Shown here: positions 1 to 8,256 of the stretch, in pieces
Layout of the letters: every line of letters starts with the position of its first letter
How positions within the stretch are numbered: position 1 is the stretch's first letter
Assembly (NCBI RefSeq): GCF_023278045.1
Contig: NZ_CP056783.1
Coordinates: 496,001-560,000, forward strand
Length of the DNA: 64,000 nucleotides
Direction of reading: 5' to 3'
Origin: Flavobacterium sp. K5-23
GTDB lineage: Bacteria > Bacteroidota > Bacteroidia > Flavobacteriales > Flavobacteriaceae
Notes under the pieces: generated by a model
Databases searched by the model: none
Seen by the model: the letters and a program-made list of their open reading frames with translations, nothing else
What the model was told of the DNA's origin: nothing
Made by a program: the position numbers and the translations under genes

Positions 1-140
1 TTATCGAAGGCTTTAAAACTGTTTTAGGCTTGAATGTTCCAAAAAAAACACCGCAATTAATTGCAATAACACAGGATAGTTTTTGTCAAAATTTGGCAAT
101 CACGGATTACTACTGTGACGAAAACAACTTATTCATATAA
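1..140 (+). CDS. C-terminal end of an unidentified gene (cut by window start)
   Basis: An open frame enters from the left edge and ends at a TAA at 138-140, giving the last 45 residues of a protein, ending in NNLFI. The codons read smoothly with no internal stop. The stop lies 17 bases before the thioredoxin start, so it is probably the upstream gene of the thioredoxin-OsmC operon. Too little is visible to name a family. Confidence 0.6.
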   Translation, partial: IEGFKTVLGLNVPKKTPQLIAITQDSFCQNLAITDYYCDENNLFI

Positions 141-157
141 TTATTAATTCAAAAAAA

Positions 158-478
158 ATGATACAACATTTAGACAAAACTAATTTTGACGCGACCATAA
201 ATACAAATGATGTAGTGCTAGTGGATTTCTTCGCTGACTGGTGTGGGCCTTGTAAAGCGTTACATCCTGCACTGGAAGAATTAGCTAAAGACTTTGATGG
301 CAGAGCGGTAATTTCAAAAATAAACGTGGATACTAATCCAGAGTTAGCAGCGCAATTTAAAGTGAGAAGCATACCTGCTTTATTCTATTTTAAGAACGGA
401 GAAATTGTGGGAACTCAAAACGGAGTACAAAGCAAATCAGTGATGACAAGTCATTTAACAAGTTTGATAAAAAGTTAA
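158..478 (+). CDS. trxA: thioredoxin
   Basis: A 106-residue cytoplasmic thiol-disulfide oxidoreductase of normal thioredoxin length. The redox motif W-C-G-P-C has its cysteines at residues 29 and 32, and the conserved cis-proline is at residue 73 in the SIPAL segment. No signal peptide is visible, so it should reduce cytosolic protein disulfides using thioredoxin reductase. It is followed after 4 bases by an OsmC-family gene, which suggests one transcript for thiol or peroxide defence. The family is certain; the symbol is generic because flavobacteria carry several thioredoxins. Confidence 0.93.
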   Translation: MIQHLDKTNFDATINTNDVVLVDFFADWCGPCKALHPALEELAKDFDGRAVISKINVDTNPELAAQFKVRSIPALFYFKNGEIVGTQNGVQSKSVMTSHLTSLIKS

Positions 479-482
479 TACT

Positions 483-911
483 ATGGGAAAGAAAATAAAC
501 ATTAAAAATCTACCTACGGGATACCAATCCTTGATTTCAAACGGTAGACATGCAATTGTGGGCGACGAACCTATATCAAGCACAGGAACCGACTTAGGGT
601 TCTCGCCAGAGGATTTAATTCTCTCTAGTATTGCAATGTGTAAAGTAGCTACTGTACGCTACATTGCCAGAAAAAACAACTGGAAAATAGGTCATGTTGA
701 TGGTGAATTTGAATTAAACGTTAAACGCGGAGAAGGTGGGAAACTATCCTCTCATGTTACTGCCAAAATTCAAATTGAAGGCGACTTAACCGCAGAACAA
801 AAAACAGAACTACTTAAACAAGCTGATGCCTGTTACGTTCACCGTATGATTGAAGGGGAATGGAATATAGAAAGTGCCCAGGAATTAACAACCGAAGTGC
901 TTACAGCATAA
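483..911 (+). CDS. OsmC/Ohr-family protein
   Basis: A 142-residue protein of the OsmC fold, whose members reduce organic hydroperoxides through paired cysteines. The N-terminal cysteine is C53 in the AMCKVATVRY helix, and the second is C117 in the DACYVHRM segment, the usual arrangement of the peroxidatic and resolving residues. The spacing suits an OsmC-like rather than a classical Ohr protein. It starts 4 bases after the thioredoxin stop, so a thioredoxin-coupled role is plausible but inferred. The substrate cannot be told from sequence. Confidence 0.85.
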   Translation: MGKKINIKNLPTGYQSLISNGRHAIVGDEPISSTGTDLGFSPEDLILSSIAMCKVATVRYIARKNNWKIGHVDGEFELNVKRGEGGKLSSHVTAKIQIEGDLTAEQKTELLKQADACYVHRMIEGEWNIESAQELTTEVLTA

Positions 912-974
912 TAAAGGCGGTTTTATAGTAAAACTGACTGATTTACAATTATTCAAATATAAAAAACAAACAAA

Positions 975-1436
975 ATGAAAAATTTAAAATTAACATTAGT
1001 AGTAGCATTTATTGCTTTATTTTCAAACGGAATTTTTGCACAAGTAGATGCAATTGATAAAACAGGTTTAGCCATTGGAGGATACGACGTAGTGTCTTAT
1101 CATAAAAACAATAAAGCCGTAAAAGGGAATGCTGCCGACTCAGTAAAAGTGGAAAAAACCACTTATTATTTTGCTTCTAAAGCTAATGCAAATGCTTTTA
1201 AAGCAAATCCTAAAAAATACTTACCACAAGTTAACGGATACTGCGCATGGGGTGTAGCCGAAAAAGATTCGAAATTCTCCATCAACCCTGAAACTTTTAA
1301 AATTGTAGATAATAAATTGTACTTATTCTTCAATGGTGATTTTAACGGGACTCAAGTAAATACATTAGAAATCTGGAATAAAGATGAGGCTAAATATGTA
1401 AAAATCATTGACAAAAAATGGGCAATGATTAAATAA
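975..1436 (+). CDS. secreted YHS domain-containing protein
   Basis: A 153-residue protein with a clear signal peptide (about residues 1-22, ending IFAQ), so it is exported to the periplasm or beyond. The mature part is a YHS-type domain: GGYDVVSYH near residue 36, a YYFASKANANAF segment, then a KKYLPQVNGYCAWG segment with one cysteine. YHS domains are small metal-associated modules; the function of this flavobacterial form is not established. A hairpin terminator follows at 1474-1508. The spacing after the OsmC gene (63 bases) leaves open whether it is co-transcribed. Confidence 0.8.
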   Translation: MKNLKLTLVVAFIALFSNGIFAQVDAIDKTGLAIGGYDVVSYHKNNKAVKGNAADSVKVEKTTYYFASKANANAFKANPKKYLPQVNGYCAWGVAEKDSKFSINPETFKIVDNKLYLFFNGDFNGTQVNTLEIWNKDEAKYVKIIDKKWAMIK

Positions 1437-1473
1437 TAAATACCACCTCTATATACCACCACAGATTTGGACT

Positions 1474-1512
1474 CAAAGGGTTTTTCTTTTTAAAAGTGAA
1501 ACCCTTTGTTGT
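1474..1512 (+). terminator. rho-independent-type hairpin after the YHS gene
   Basis: CAAAGGGTTT (1474-1483) pairs perfectly with AAACCCTTTG (1499-1508), with a 15-base loop. The T-run after the stem is short, so termination may be only partial. Confidence 0.6.
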
Positions 1513-1558
1513 GTATTAACAAATTAAGAAACATCCCGTACAAAAGGGCTTATTTCAT

Positions 1559-1566
1559 TACATTTG
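1559..1566 (+). promoter_or_regulatory. Bacteroidota -7 promoter element for the 1600 gene
   Basis: TACATTTG matches the TAnnTTTG -7 consensus. It lies 33 bases before the ATG at 1600. It overlaps a possible upstream TTG start at 1564, which makes that start unlikely. No good -33 TTTG is seen. Confidence 0.5.
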
Positions 1567-1599
1567 AGCAGTTTTTCAAAACAATACAATTTTAAAACA

Positions 1600-2334
1600 A
1601 TGAAAAAAATTCTCAAAATATCAGCTTCTATTATTCTTATCCTTATTCTCACAGTCTTAGCATTCTCGTATTTCACAAGCAAACCATTGCCTGTAGGACA
1701 ACAAGGAATAAAAGCCGAAGAACTTACTAATAAAATTCAAGAAGCAATTAATCAAAAAGCTTGGGACACTACCGCTGCTGTTTCTTTTACTTTTAGAGGA
1801 AGTCATCATTATCTCTGGGATAAAAAACGCAATCTAGTGCAAGTGAAATGGGATAATAAAAAAGCACTTTACCATACTCAAACCCTAGAAGGTGTAGCTT
1901 ATGAAAACGATAATAAACTGACCGACACACAAAAAACAGAAGCTATAAAAAAAGCGAATGACTACTTTAACAATGATTCTTTCTGGCTTATTGCTCCTTT
2001 CAAATTACGAGATGCTGGTACTACCAGAAGCATCGTGATACAGGATAATCAAGAAGCCCTTATGATTACTTATGACTCTGGCGGTAGTACGCCAGGAGAT
2101 TCCTATGTATGGCTCGTAGATCAAAATTATATGCCAAAAGCATGGCGTATGTGGGTTAGCATTATTCCTGTGGGCGGATTAGAAACCAGTTGGGAAGATT
2201 GGAAAACATTCCCAAATAATCTAAAAATTGCTACAAGTCACAAAGGATTGATCAATTTAAAACTAGAAAATGTTAAAACCGGCATGTCTGTTCAAGAAAT
2301 CAACAACGGGGTAGATCCGTTTACTGAATTATAA
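1600..2334 (+). CDS. membrane-anchored or exported hypothetical protein
   Basis: A 244-residue protein with an N-terminal hydrophobic segment (about residues 5-25, rich in Ile and Leu) acting as signal peptide or anchor; the rest is soluble and presumably extracytoplasmic. I do not recognise the family. The sequence is rich in Trp (for example MPKAWRMWVS and ETSWEDWKTF). I chose the ATG at 1600 because the alternative TTG at 1564 sits inside the promoter -7 element. It is monocistronic: a terminator follows at 2364-2391. Confidence 0.7.
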   Translation: MKKILKISASIILILILTVLAFSYFTSKPLPVGQQGIKAEELTNKIQEAINQKAWDTTAAVSFTFRGSHHYLWDKKRNLVQVKWDNKKALYHTQTLEGVAYENDNKLTDTQKTEAIKKANDYFNNDSFWLIAPFKLRDAGTTRSIVIQDNQEALMITYDSGGSTPGDSYVWLVDQNYMPKAWRMWVSIIPVGGLETSWEDWKTFPNNLKIATSHKGLINLKLENVKTGMSVQEINNGVDPFTEL

Positions 2335-2363
2335 TTTCTATAGAATACTGCAACTAAAATAAA

Positions 2364-2391
2364 AAAGGAAACAAGTATGTTTCCTTTTTTT
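2364..2391. terminator. bidirectional terminator between convergent genes
   Basis: AAAGGAAAC (2364-2372) pairs with GTTTCCTTT (2379-2387), flanked by A-rich sequence on the left and a T-run on the right. It separates the plus-strand gene ending at 2334 from the minus-strand RDD gene ending at 2424. Confidence 0.8.
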
Positions 2392-2423
2392 ATGCATTAT
2401 CTAAACTGGTTTAGAATTGATAT

Positions 2424-2921
2424 CTATATTTTGGCCACCTCATCAAAGGAATAAAACAATTTCATTTTTTGATTGAGTCTCTGTTTTTTAACTACATAGG
2501 TTTTCGAAAAGGAATCGTGCCAACCTCTTGGTACCGAACCTAAAAAGGAAACGAATTCAAAAGGAATAAATCTACATAAGGTACGTGTTAAAATCATTTG
2601 GTTGGTAGGCTTGTTCCCGTCAATCTGGACAACAATTGTTTTTGTAAAATATTTTGCCAGAGTTCTGGAAAAATAGATTTCAGTCAATCCATAATAAAGA
2701 ATCATAATCAGTATGCTGTACACTGTGATTTCTTCCAGAGACAATGATTCCACCCATTCAGAGAGGGAATGTTTACCACTAACTTCAGCTATCAAGTTAA
2801 GTGTCGTTGCTATGCTCAGAATGACAATATATATAATTATTAAATCAATACTGAAATTTAGAAAACGTCTTCCTTGTGAAGCCAACAAATCATCTGTGAT
2901 TGTAAATTCTTTACTTTTCAT
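2424..2921 (-). CDS. RDD family membrane protein
   Basis: A 165-residue integral membrane protein. The family signature is visible in GRRFLNFSIDLIIIYIV (Arg and Asp in the first helix, from about residue 17) and in the TLCRFIPFEFVSF segment later on. There are about three hydrophobic helices (near residues 22-45, 68-84 and a weaker third). RDD proteins are small polytopic proteins, some linked to ion transport or stress; no substrate can be assigned here. The ATG at 2921 is the only sensible start. Confidence 0.85.
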   Translation of the reverse strand: MKSKEFTITDDLLASQGRRFLNFSIDLIIIYIVILSIATTLNLIAEVSGKHSLSEWVESLSLEEITVYSILIMILYYGLTEIYFSRTLAKYFTKTIVVQIDGNKPTNQMILTRTLCRFIPFEFVSFLGSVPRGWHDSFSKTYVVKKQRLNQKMKLFYSFDEVAKI

Positions 2922-3092
2922 ATTTTATATTTTTATAATTACAAAAGTCTTCCAATGGCAACTATCTCAAATATAGTGAATTATTCTTATAATATTAGTC
3001 GGTGTATTGAATAATTCTCAAGCCTTATTTTTAAGTAAAGACACTTAAAATAATTTTATTTTCGAATTTAGAAAAGAGAAATAGCGTGGAAT

Positions 3093-3608
3093 TCAATCAA
3101 GACTAACTTCTGGATTCGCATTTAGATTTGAAGTGCTTAATGGCAAATAGATTTCGATTATAGAGTTTGGATCATTCCACTTAAAACGAAAATCATATCG
3201 TTCAAAATGGATAAAACCCGTTTTGGAATGAGGCTCAATTTTTAGCTCGGAATTTGGCAACACCTTTTTATAGATGTCATAAAGGGTGTTTTTAATTTCG
3301 TTCATATTTCCTTTATGAATAAAAGACACGAATTCCCCCTTTGGAATTTCTTTACAGATAAAATCATCTGGCAAGTTTTGTCCAGAAAAAGGAATCGCGG
3401 CCATATAGAAATAGTCCTCCATTATTTTATAGGTAATTCCAAATTTCTCCCAATCCCCCTTTTGCTGTCCTAAGTTCAACTTTTTTATTTCGGCATTAAA
3501 TTTTATCCAATGGTTTTGGATAATACTGAAATTTTGAATTTGCGATGTTGTTAGTTTCACCGAAAGCCCACATGTGGATGTGGCTTCTAGTTGGGTTATA
3601 AGCGTCAT
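3093..3608 (-). CDS. GyrI-like / effector-binding domain protein
   Basis: A 171-residue soluble protein that resembles the stand-alone GyrI-like (AraC-type effector-binding) domain: a KFGITYKIMEDYFYMAAIPF strand region, then an IPKGEFVSFIHKGNMNEI segment where the family has the typical 'GxYAvF.HkG' motif, and a C-terminal HFERYDFRF strand. No DNA-binding helix-turn-helix is present. Such proteins bind small hydrophobic molecules or peptides. It is monocistronic, upstream of the 41-residue ORF. Confidence 0.7.
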   Translation of the reverse strand: MTLITQLEATSTCGLSVKLTTSQIQNFSIIQNHWIKFNAEIKKLNLGQQKGDWEKFGITYKIMEDYFYMAAIPFSGQNLPDDFICKEIPKGEFVSFIHKGNMNEIKNTLYDIYKKVLPNSELKIEPHSKTGFIHFERYDFRFKWNDPNSIIEIYLPLSTSNLNANPEVSLD

Positions 3609-3773
3609 TTGTTAGTGTTTAGTCCATTAAAATACATATATCTTAGTCGTGATTGCAATGGAAATCCTTTTTATTTTTCTTTATAAATAAAAAGATTACT
3701 TCACATTACTTTTAAATTTATAGGAGTTCAGTGAACTTCATTTGAAATGAAAACGGGGATTAGCTCCTAAAAA

Positions 3774-3803
3774 AAACAGCTACCAAAAAATTGATAGCTG
3801 TTT
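3774..3803 (-). terminator. terminator of the 41-residue ORF
   Basis: On the minus strand AAACAGCTA (3803-3795) pairs with TAGCTGTTT (3782-3774), followed by a run of T residues (the A-run at 3769-3776 on plus). It begins only 8 bases after the small ORF's stop codon. Confidence 0.7.
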
Positions 3804-3810
3804 CTCTTTA

Positions 3811-3936
3811 TTAATAATTCTTTTTTAATCGAATTTTAAAACAACTTCCGTCTGTTTTGCAAATTCTTCTTCCGTTTCTAGTTGTGATGCATTTTCTAAA
3901 TATGTAATAGAAATCATCATTGTTTAAATTTTCCAT
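3811..3936 (-). CDS. small basic hypothetical protein (41 residues)
   Basis: The minus strand reads ATG at 3936 to TAA at 3811 without interruption, giving 41 residues: an acidic start (MENLNNDDFYYIF), then RKCITTRNGRRICK, and a Lys/Arg-rich end (IRLKKNY). It has three cysteines (residues 16, 26 and 32). The RKCIT-RNGRRI pattern resembles small basic proteins I recall from other flavobacterial genomes, but I cannot confirm that here. A proper terminator directly follows, which supports a real transcript. It is too short for coding statistics to settle. Confidence 0.5.
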   Translation of the reverse strand: MENLNNDDFYYIFRKCITTRNGRRICKTDGSCFKIRLKKNY

Positions 3937-4030
3937 TTTATGTGAATTGTTAATAACTACTTTAACGCCTTATAGCGTAAGAGTTATAAATTAATAATAT
4001 CAACATTGACATTATATTTTCAAAAAAAAC

Positions 4031-4061
4031 TTGGCAGAAAGATTTCGATTTTATACTTTTG
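4031..4061 (+). promoter_or_regulatory. full Bacteroidota promoter (-33 and -7) for the candidate sRNA
   Basis: TTGG (4031-4034) and TACTTTTG (4054-4061) are separated by exactly 19 bases, matching the Bacteroidota consensus TTTG-N19-TAnnTTTG (one mismatch at -33). Few promoters in this window match both elements. The predicted start is near 4067. Confidence 0.6.
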
Positions 4062-4066
4062 AAGTA

Positions 4067-4181
4067 TTAAAAAAGTAGGTGAGGTAACCTCATCATCTTT
4101 ATATGACTTAATTAATAAAGCTTGCCGGCCGATTTTTATTAAGTTCACCAAGTTAGGGATATCATTGATGTCCCTTTTTTT
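4067..4181 (+). ncRNA. candidate small non-coding RNA, about 115 nt
   Basis: The interval between the promoter at 4031-4061 and the terminator at 4156-4181 has no ORF worth translating. It folds locally into a hairpin around 4078-4092 (GTGAGG with CCTCAT), a second with TTAATAAA (near 4112) paired to TTTATTAA (near 4134-4141) around a GC-rich loop containing GCCGGC, and the terminator hairpin. The GC-rich loop stands out in AT-rich surroundings and could be an antisense contact site. It does not look like 6S, tmRNA, SRP RNA or RNase P. Confidence 0.45.
4156..4181 (+). terminator. rho-independent terminator of the candidate sRNA
   Basis: GGGATATC (4156-4163) pairs with GATGTCCC (4167-4174; one G-U) and is followed directly by seven T residues (4175-4181). 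No protein-coding gene ends just upstream on this strand. Confidence 0.75.
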
Positions 4182-4240
4182 ATGCGCATTAGTTTTTTTC
4201 TCTACCTCAGCAATTGATTTAAAGTTATTATTATCTTATA

Positions 4241-4268
4241 AAAGGCCTCAATTAAGAGGCCTTTATAT
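4241..4268. terminator. terminator of nrdA
   Basis: AAAGGCCTC (4241-4249) pairs with GAGGCCTTT (4256-4264). On the minus strand it lies 16 bases after the nrdA stop and ends in a T-rich tail. Confidence 0.8.
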
Positions 4269-4280
4269 TCTATTTTCTAA

Positions 4281-6698
4281 TTAAGACCCACACATTTCGC
4301 AATCATCAGGACCAGCATTTTTAGACAATTCAAGCATCGCTCTGTATTCGTCGGCGCTCATTGCTGCAGGCTCTACTGCTTCCACTACCATTGCAACAGG
4401 CTGTTCTTTAATTTCTATTGGTTCTGCTTTTTTATCGTTGTTCAATGTAAATTTAATGGCATCCACCGCGGCTTTTGTTCTTAAATAATACATTCCCGTT
4501 TTCAATCCTGACTGCCAAGCATAGAAATGCATTGATGTCAATTTAGAATAATTGGCATTTTGCATAAACAAGTTCAACGACTGTGATTGATCCACAAAAT
4601 AACCACGATGGCGTGACATATCGATAATATCTTTCATCGACATTTCCCAAACTGTTTTGTACAATTCTTTTAAATCTTGAGGAATATCCAAGTCTTGAAC
4701 TGATCCATTATTACGCATCAATTCTTGTTTCAACGTTTCGTTCCACAAACCACGCTCCACTAAATCGTGTAGTAAATGCTTGTTCACAACAATAAACTCT
4801 CCTGAAAGTACTCTTCTTGTATAAATATTAGAAGTGTACGGTTCGAATGCTTCGTTATTACCCAAAATTTGAGAAGTCGAAGCTGTTGGCATAGGCGCAA
4901 CTAATAATGAGTTACGAACTCCGTGTTCTACCACTTCTTTTCTTAATGAAGCCCAATCCCAACGACCAGACAAATCCTCATCTTTCATTCCCCATAAATT
5001 GTACTGGAATTCCCCTTGAGAAATTGGTGACCCTTTGAAAGTAGAATACGGACCTTCTTCTTTTGCCATTTCCATTGAAGCGGTTACGGCAGCAAAGTAT
5101 AAAGTTTCAAAAATTTCTTGATTCAGTTTTTTTGCCTCATCAGATGTAAAAGGCAAACGCAACATAATAAAAGCATCTGCTAATCCTTGTACTCCAAGAC
5201 CAATTGGTCTGTGACGCATATTTGAGTTTTCGGCTTCTTTTACTGGGTAGTAATTTCTGTCGATAACTTTATTTAAATTTCTTGTAACACGTTTTGTTAC
5301 TTTATATAAGGCATCGTGGTCAAATTTTCCGTTCTCTACAAACATTGGTAAAGAAAGAGAAGCTAAGTTACAAACCGCTACCTCATCAGCAGAAGTGTAC
5401 TCCATAATTTCAGTACACAAGTTAGACGAACGAATCGTTCCTAAATTCTTCTGGTTTGATTTACGGTTAGCCGCATCTTTATATAACATATAAGGAGTTC
5501 CAGTCTCGATTTGAGATTCTAGAATTTTCTCCCACAATTCATGTGCTTTAATCGTTTTTCTACCTTTACCCGCTTTCTCGTAATCAGTGTACATTTTTTC
5601 AAATTCCTCACCGTAAACATCATACAATCCAGGACATTCGTTAGGACACATTAAAGTCCACATACCATCTTCCTGAACACGTTTCATAAATAAATCCGAT
5701 GTCCACATCGCAAAGAATAAATCTCTAGCACGCATTTCTTCTTTTCCTGTATTCTTTTTCAAGTCCAAGAAATCAAAAATATCCGCATGCCAAGTTTCGA
5801 TATAAATAGCAAAACTTCCTTTACGTTTTCCTCCTCCTTGATCTACATAACGTGCCGTATCGTTGAAAACACGCAACATAGGAACAATTCCGTTTGAAGT
5901 TCCATTAGTTCCACGAATGTAAGAACCTGTAGCACGTACATTATGAATAGAAAGCCCTACTCCTCCTGCTGATTGAGAGATTTTTGCCGTTTGTTTCAAC
6001 GTGTCATAAATCCCATCAATACTATCGTCTTGCATAGCCAAAAGGAAGCAAGAAGACATTTGTGGTTTTGGAGTTCCTGAGTTGAATAATGTAGGCGTAG
6101 CGTGTGTAAAGAACTTTTTAGACATAAGGTCATAGGTCTCTAAAACCGACTCTAAATCATCCAAGTGAATCCCCACAGAAACACGCATTAACATATGTTG
6201 TGGTCGCTCTACAATTTTCCCGTTGATCTTAAGCAAATAAGAACGTTCTAAAGTTTTGAAACCAAAATAATCGTAATTAAAATCTCTATTGTAAATGATA
6301 TGAGAGTTAAGAAATTCAGCGTTTTCCTGAATTACTTGATGCACTTCATCCGAAAGTAATGGCGCTTCCTGTCCATTTCTTGGATTTACATAATGATACA
6401 TTTCGTTCATCGTTTCAGAGAACGATTTGGTAGTATTAGAATGTAAATTTGATATTGCAATACGGGCAGCAAGTTGTGCATAATCAGGATGTGCGATAGT
6501 CATTGAGGCAGCAGTTTCGGCTGCAAGATTATCAAGCTCAGATGTAGCAACACCATCATACAAACCTTCGATAACACGCATCGCCACTTTTACTGGATCA
6601 ACTAGTTCGTTTAAACCGTAACACAGTTTTTTGATTCTATCCGTAATCTTATCAAACATTACTGGCTCCTTATGGCCATCTCTCTTTACTACATACAT
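4281..6698 (-). CDS. nrdA: class Ia ribonucleoside-diphosphate reductase, large (alpha) subunit
   Basis: An 805-residue protein reducing ribonucleoside diphosphates to deoxyribonucleotides. An N-terminal ATP-cone (about residues 1-90) senses ATP/dATP. The catalytic set is visible: C217 (SSCFLL), N426-L-C428-T-E430 and C443, matching the human R1 positions to within one residue; the C-terminal pair that re-reduces the enzyme is in CEMCGS. I chose the ATG at 6698 (MYVVKRDG); upstream in-frame extension is AT-rich and not family-like. It lies 260 bases after nrdB on the same strand. Confidence 0.95.
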   Translation of the reverse strand: MYVVKRDGHKEPVMFDKITDRIKKLCYGLNELVDPVKVAMRVIEGLYDGVATSELDNLAAETAASMTIAHPDYAQLAARIAISNLHSNTTKSFSETMNEMYHYVNPRNGQEAPLLSDEVHQVIQENAEFLNSHIIYNRDFNYDYFGFKTLERSYLLKINGKIVERPQHMLMRVSVGIHLDDLESVLETYDLMSKKFFTHATPTLFNSGTPKPQMSSCFLLAMQDDSIDGIYDTLKQTAKISQSAGGVGLSIHNVRATGSYIRGTNGTSNGIVPMLRVFNDTARYVDQGGGKRKGSFAIYIETWHADIFDFLDLKKNTGKEEMRARDLFFAMWTSDLFMKRVQEDGMWTLMCPNECPGLYDVYGEEFEKMYTDYEKAGKGRKTIKAHELWEKILESQIETGTPYMLYKDAANRKSNQKNLGTIRSSNLCTEIMEYTSADEVAVCNLASLSLPMFVENGKFDHDALYKVTKRVTRNLNKVIDRNYYPVKEAENSNMRHRPIGLGVQGLADAFIMLRLPFTSDEAKKLNQEIFETLYFAAVTASMEMAKEEGPYSTFKGSPISQGEFQYNLWGMKDEDLSGRWDWASLRKEVVEHGVRNSLLVAPMPTASTSQILGNNEAFEPYTSNIYTRRVLSGEFIVVNKHLLHDLVERGLWNETLKQELMRNNGSVQDLDIPQDLKELYKTVWEMSMKDIIDMSRHRGYFVDQSQSLNLFMQNANYSKLTSMHFYAWQSGLKTGMYYLRTKAAVDAIKFTLNNDKKAEPIEIKEQPVAMVVEAVEPAAMSADEYRAMLELSKNAGPDDCEMCGS

Positions 6699-6757
6699 AA
6701 GTTTACTTTTTTTATTTATTGAAAAATTTAAAGATTGAAAAATGAATTTCAATATTC

Positions 6758-6770
6758 AAACACTGTGTTT
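6758..6770. promoter_or_regulatory. perfect 13-bp palindrome upstream of nrdA
   Basis: AAACAC-T-GTGTTT lies 60 bases before the nrdA start. A perfect palindrome next to a ribonucleotide reductase gene may be an operator. It does not match the long NrdR box well, so the factor is unknown. Confidence 0.3.
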
Positions 6771-6802
6771 CTTTTGTTTATGCTGAATTAACTTCAGTCT
6801 TA

Positions 6803-6884
6803 AGGAGCTATTCCCGCTATTCGTTGCAATCTTTTATTTTGAAAAATAAAATAAAAGGATTTTCACTGCTATCGGGGCTAAGCT
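6803..6884. repeat. candidate REP-like palindromic element between nrdB and nrdA
   Basis: An imperfect 80-base palindrome: outer arms around AGCTATTCCCGC and TATCGGGGCTAAGCT (CCCG pairs with CGGG), and an inner perfect arm TTTTATTTT (6832-6840) pairing with AAAATAAAA (6844-6856 region). I recall similar 'attCCCGCT...atcGGGGCT' elements recurring in flavobacterial intergenic regions. Only one copy is in this window, so its repeat nature is inferred. Confidence 0.5.
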
Positions 6885-6958
6885 AATTTACAAATTGGGC
6901 ATTTAGGTAAACAATAGTTCCCAAAGCGCAAATTGATTTGCATTATTTTGTCGTCGAT

Positions 6959-7936
6959 TTAAAAATCAGCGTCAAATGATATTTTTTGGGCATCACCATC
7001 TGTGTTCATCACACCAGATTTTTGGTATTCAGCCACTTTCTTTTCAAAGAAATTTGTTTTTCCTTGCAATGAAATCATATCCATGAAGTCAAAAGGATTG
7101 GCAGTATTGTATTCTCTTTCGCAACCTAATTCCACTAATAATCTATCAGCAACAAATTCTAAATACTGCGTCATCAATACCGCATTCATTCCTATTAAAC
7201 TTACCGGAAGTGATTCAGTGATAAATTCTCTTTCAATATTCAAGGCATCAACAATAATGCTTCTAATTCTTTCTTTAGGCACTTTATTAACTAAGTGGTG
7301 GTTGTGTAAATGCACTGCAAAATCACAATGAACTCCTTCGTCGCGAGAAATCAATTCATTAGAAAAAGTAAGTCCCGGCATTAATCCACGTTTTTTCAAC
7401 CAGTAAATAGAACAAAATGCTCCCGAGAAGAAAATCCCCTCCACGGCTGCGAATGCAATCAGTCTTTCAGCAAATGAATCCGATTCGATCCACTGTAAAG
7501 CCCAATCCGCTTTTTTCTTGATTGCAGGAAAAACTTCAAGTGCATTAAACAAATCATCTTTTTCCGCTTCGTCCTTTACATACGTATCAATCAACAAAGA
7601 ATAGGTTTCACTATGGATGTTCTCCATCATGATTTGGAAACCATAAAAGAATTTAGCCTCGGCATATTGCACTTCATTCACAAAATTCTCAGCAAGATTT
7701 TCATTCACAATCCCATCAGATGCAGCAAAAAACGCAAGAATATGTTTCACGAAATAGCGTTCGTCATCACTCAGTTTATTGTTCCAGTCATTTAAATCTT
7801 GAGATAAATCAATTTCCTCGGCAGTCCAGAAACTAGCCTCCATTGATTTATAAAACTCCCATATATCATGATGCTTTATAGGAAAAATTACGAAACGATT
7901 TTTATTCTCTTGTAAAATTGGTTCAATTTGCGACAT
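6959..7936 (-). CDS. nrdB: class Ia ribonucleotide reductase, small (beta) subunit
   Basis: A 325-residue diiron radical protein that partners NrdA. Metal and radical residues can be read off the eukaryote-like pattern: D74 ([13 protein letters not shown]), E105 and H108 (MENIHSETY), the radical tyrosine Y112, a later Glu ([10 protein letters not shown]) and the EGVH pair. The spacing E-x2-H-x3-Y matches mouse R2 E170/H173/Y177. I chose ATG 7936 (MSQIEPILQ), because the longer frame adds 30 non-conserved residues. It is the first gene of nrdB-nrdA. Confidence 0.95.
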   Translation of the reverse strand: MSQIEPILQENKNRFVIFPIKHHDIWEFYKSMEASFWTAEEIDLSQDLNDWNNKLSDDERYFVKHILAFFAASDGIVNENLAENFVNEVQYAEAKFFYGFQIMMENIHSETYSLLIDTYVKDEAEKDDLFNALEVFPAIKKKADWALQWIESDSFAERLIAFAAVEGIFFSGAFCSIYWLKKRGLMPGLTFSNELISRDEGVHCDFAVHLHNHHLVNKVPKERIRSIIVDALNIEREFITESLPVSLIGMNAVLMTQYLEFVADRLLVELGCEREYNTANPFDFMDMISLQGKTNFFEKKVAEYQKSGVMNTDGDAQKISFDADF

Positions 7937-8256
7937 TGTTGTTGTTTGTTTTGTTGAATTTTTAATCATTCTGCGGATTACAAAGATTGTAAAATATTGC
8001 GGTTTTTGAAAGTCAAACTTATTCACAATCAGCCCTAGTTTTTAACAAATAGAAAAAAACGCATTGGTTTTTACTAAATGTCAATATGTTGATTATCAAT
8101 ATTTTGAAATATGCAAATAAGCGTGACAGACCGTAAACCTTAGGGTTTTACAATCTTTTAAAAAAGATGTTTTTGTATTATTTTAGAAATATTTTTTTTT
8201 GTTTTCATCAAATCAGTATTTGAGGAATCCATGAAAATATTTTTATTTATTATAGT
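7937..8256. other. 320-base interval upstream of nrdB
   Basis: No ORF is credible here. A TAAGTTTG sequence (8021-8014, minus) is a possible -7 element for nrdB, and an imperfect inverted repeat, GTAAACC...GGTTTTAC, lies at 8133-8151. Nothing else is recognised. Confidence 0.35.

Larger units (their letters stand above)
3609..4280. other. gene-poor interval holding a 41-residue ORF and a candidate small RNA
   Basis: This 672-base stretch has no long ORF. It contains a minus-strand small ORF (3811-3936) with its own terminator (3774-3803), a plus-strand transcript candidate (about 4067-4181) with promoter and terminator, and the nrdA terminator (4241-4264). An inverted repeat, ACGCCTTATAGCGT, lies near 3962-3979 upstream of the small ORF. 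Confidence 0.6.

Noticed and set aside
4067..4181. 6S, tmRNA, SRP or RNase P RNA at the sRNA candidate
   Set aside because: Length and visible hairpins do not match any of these; kept only as unclassified.
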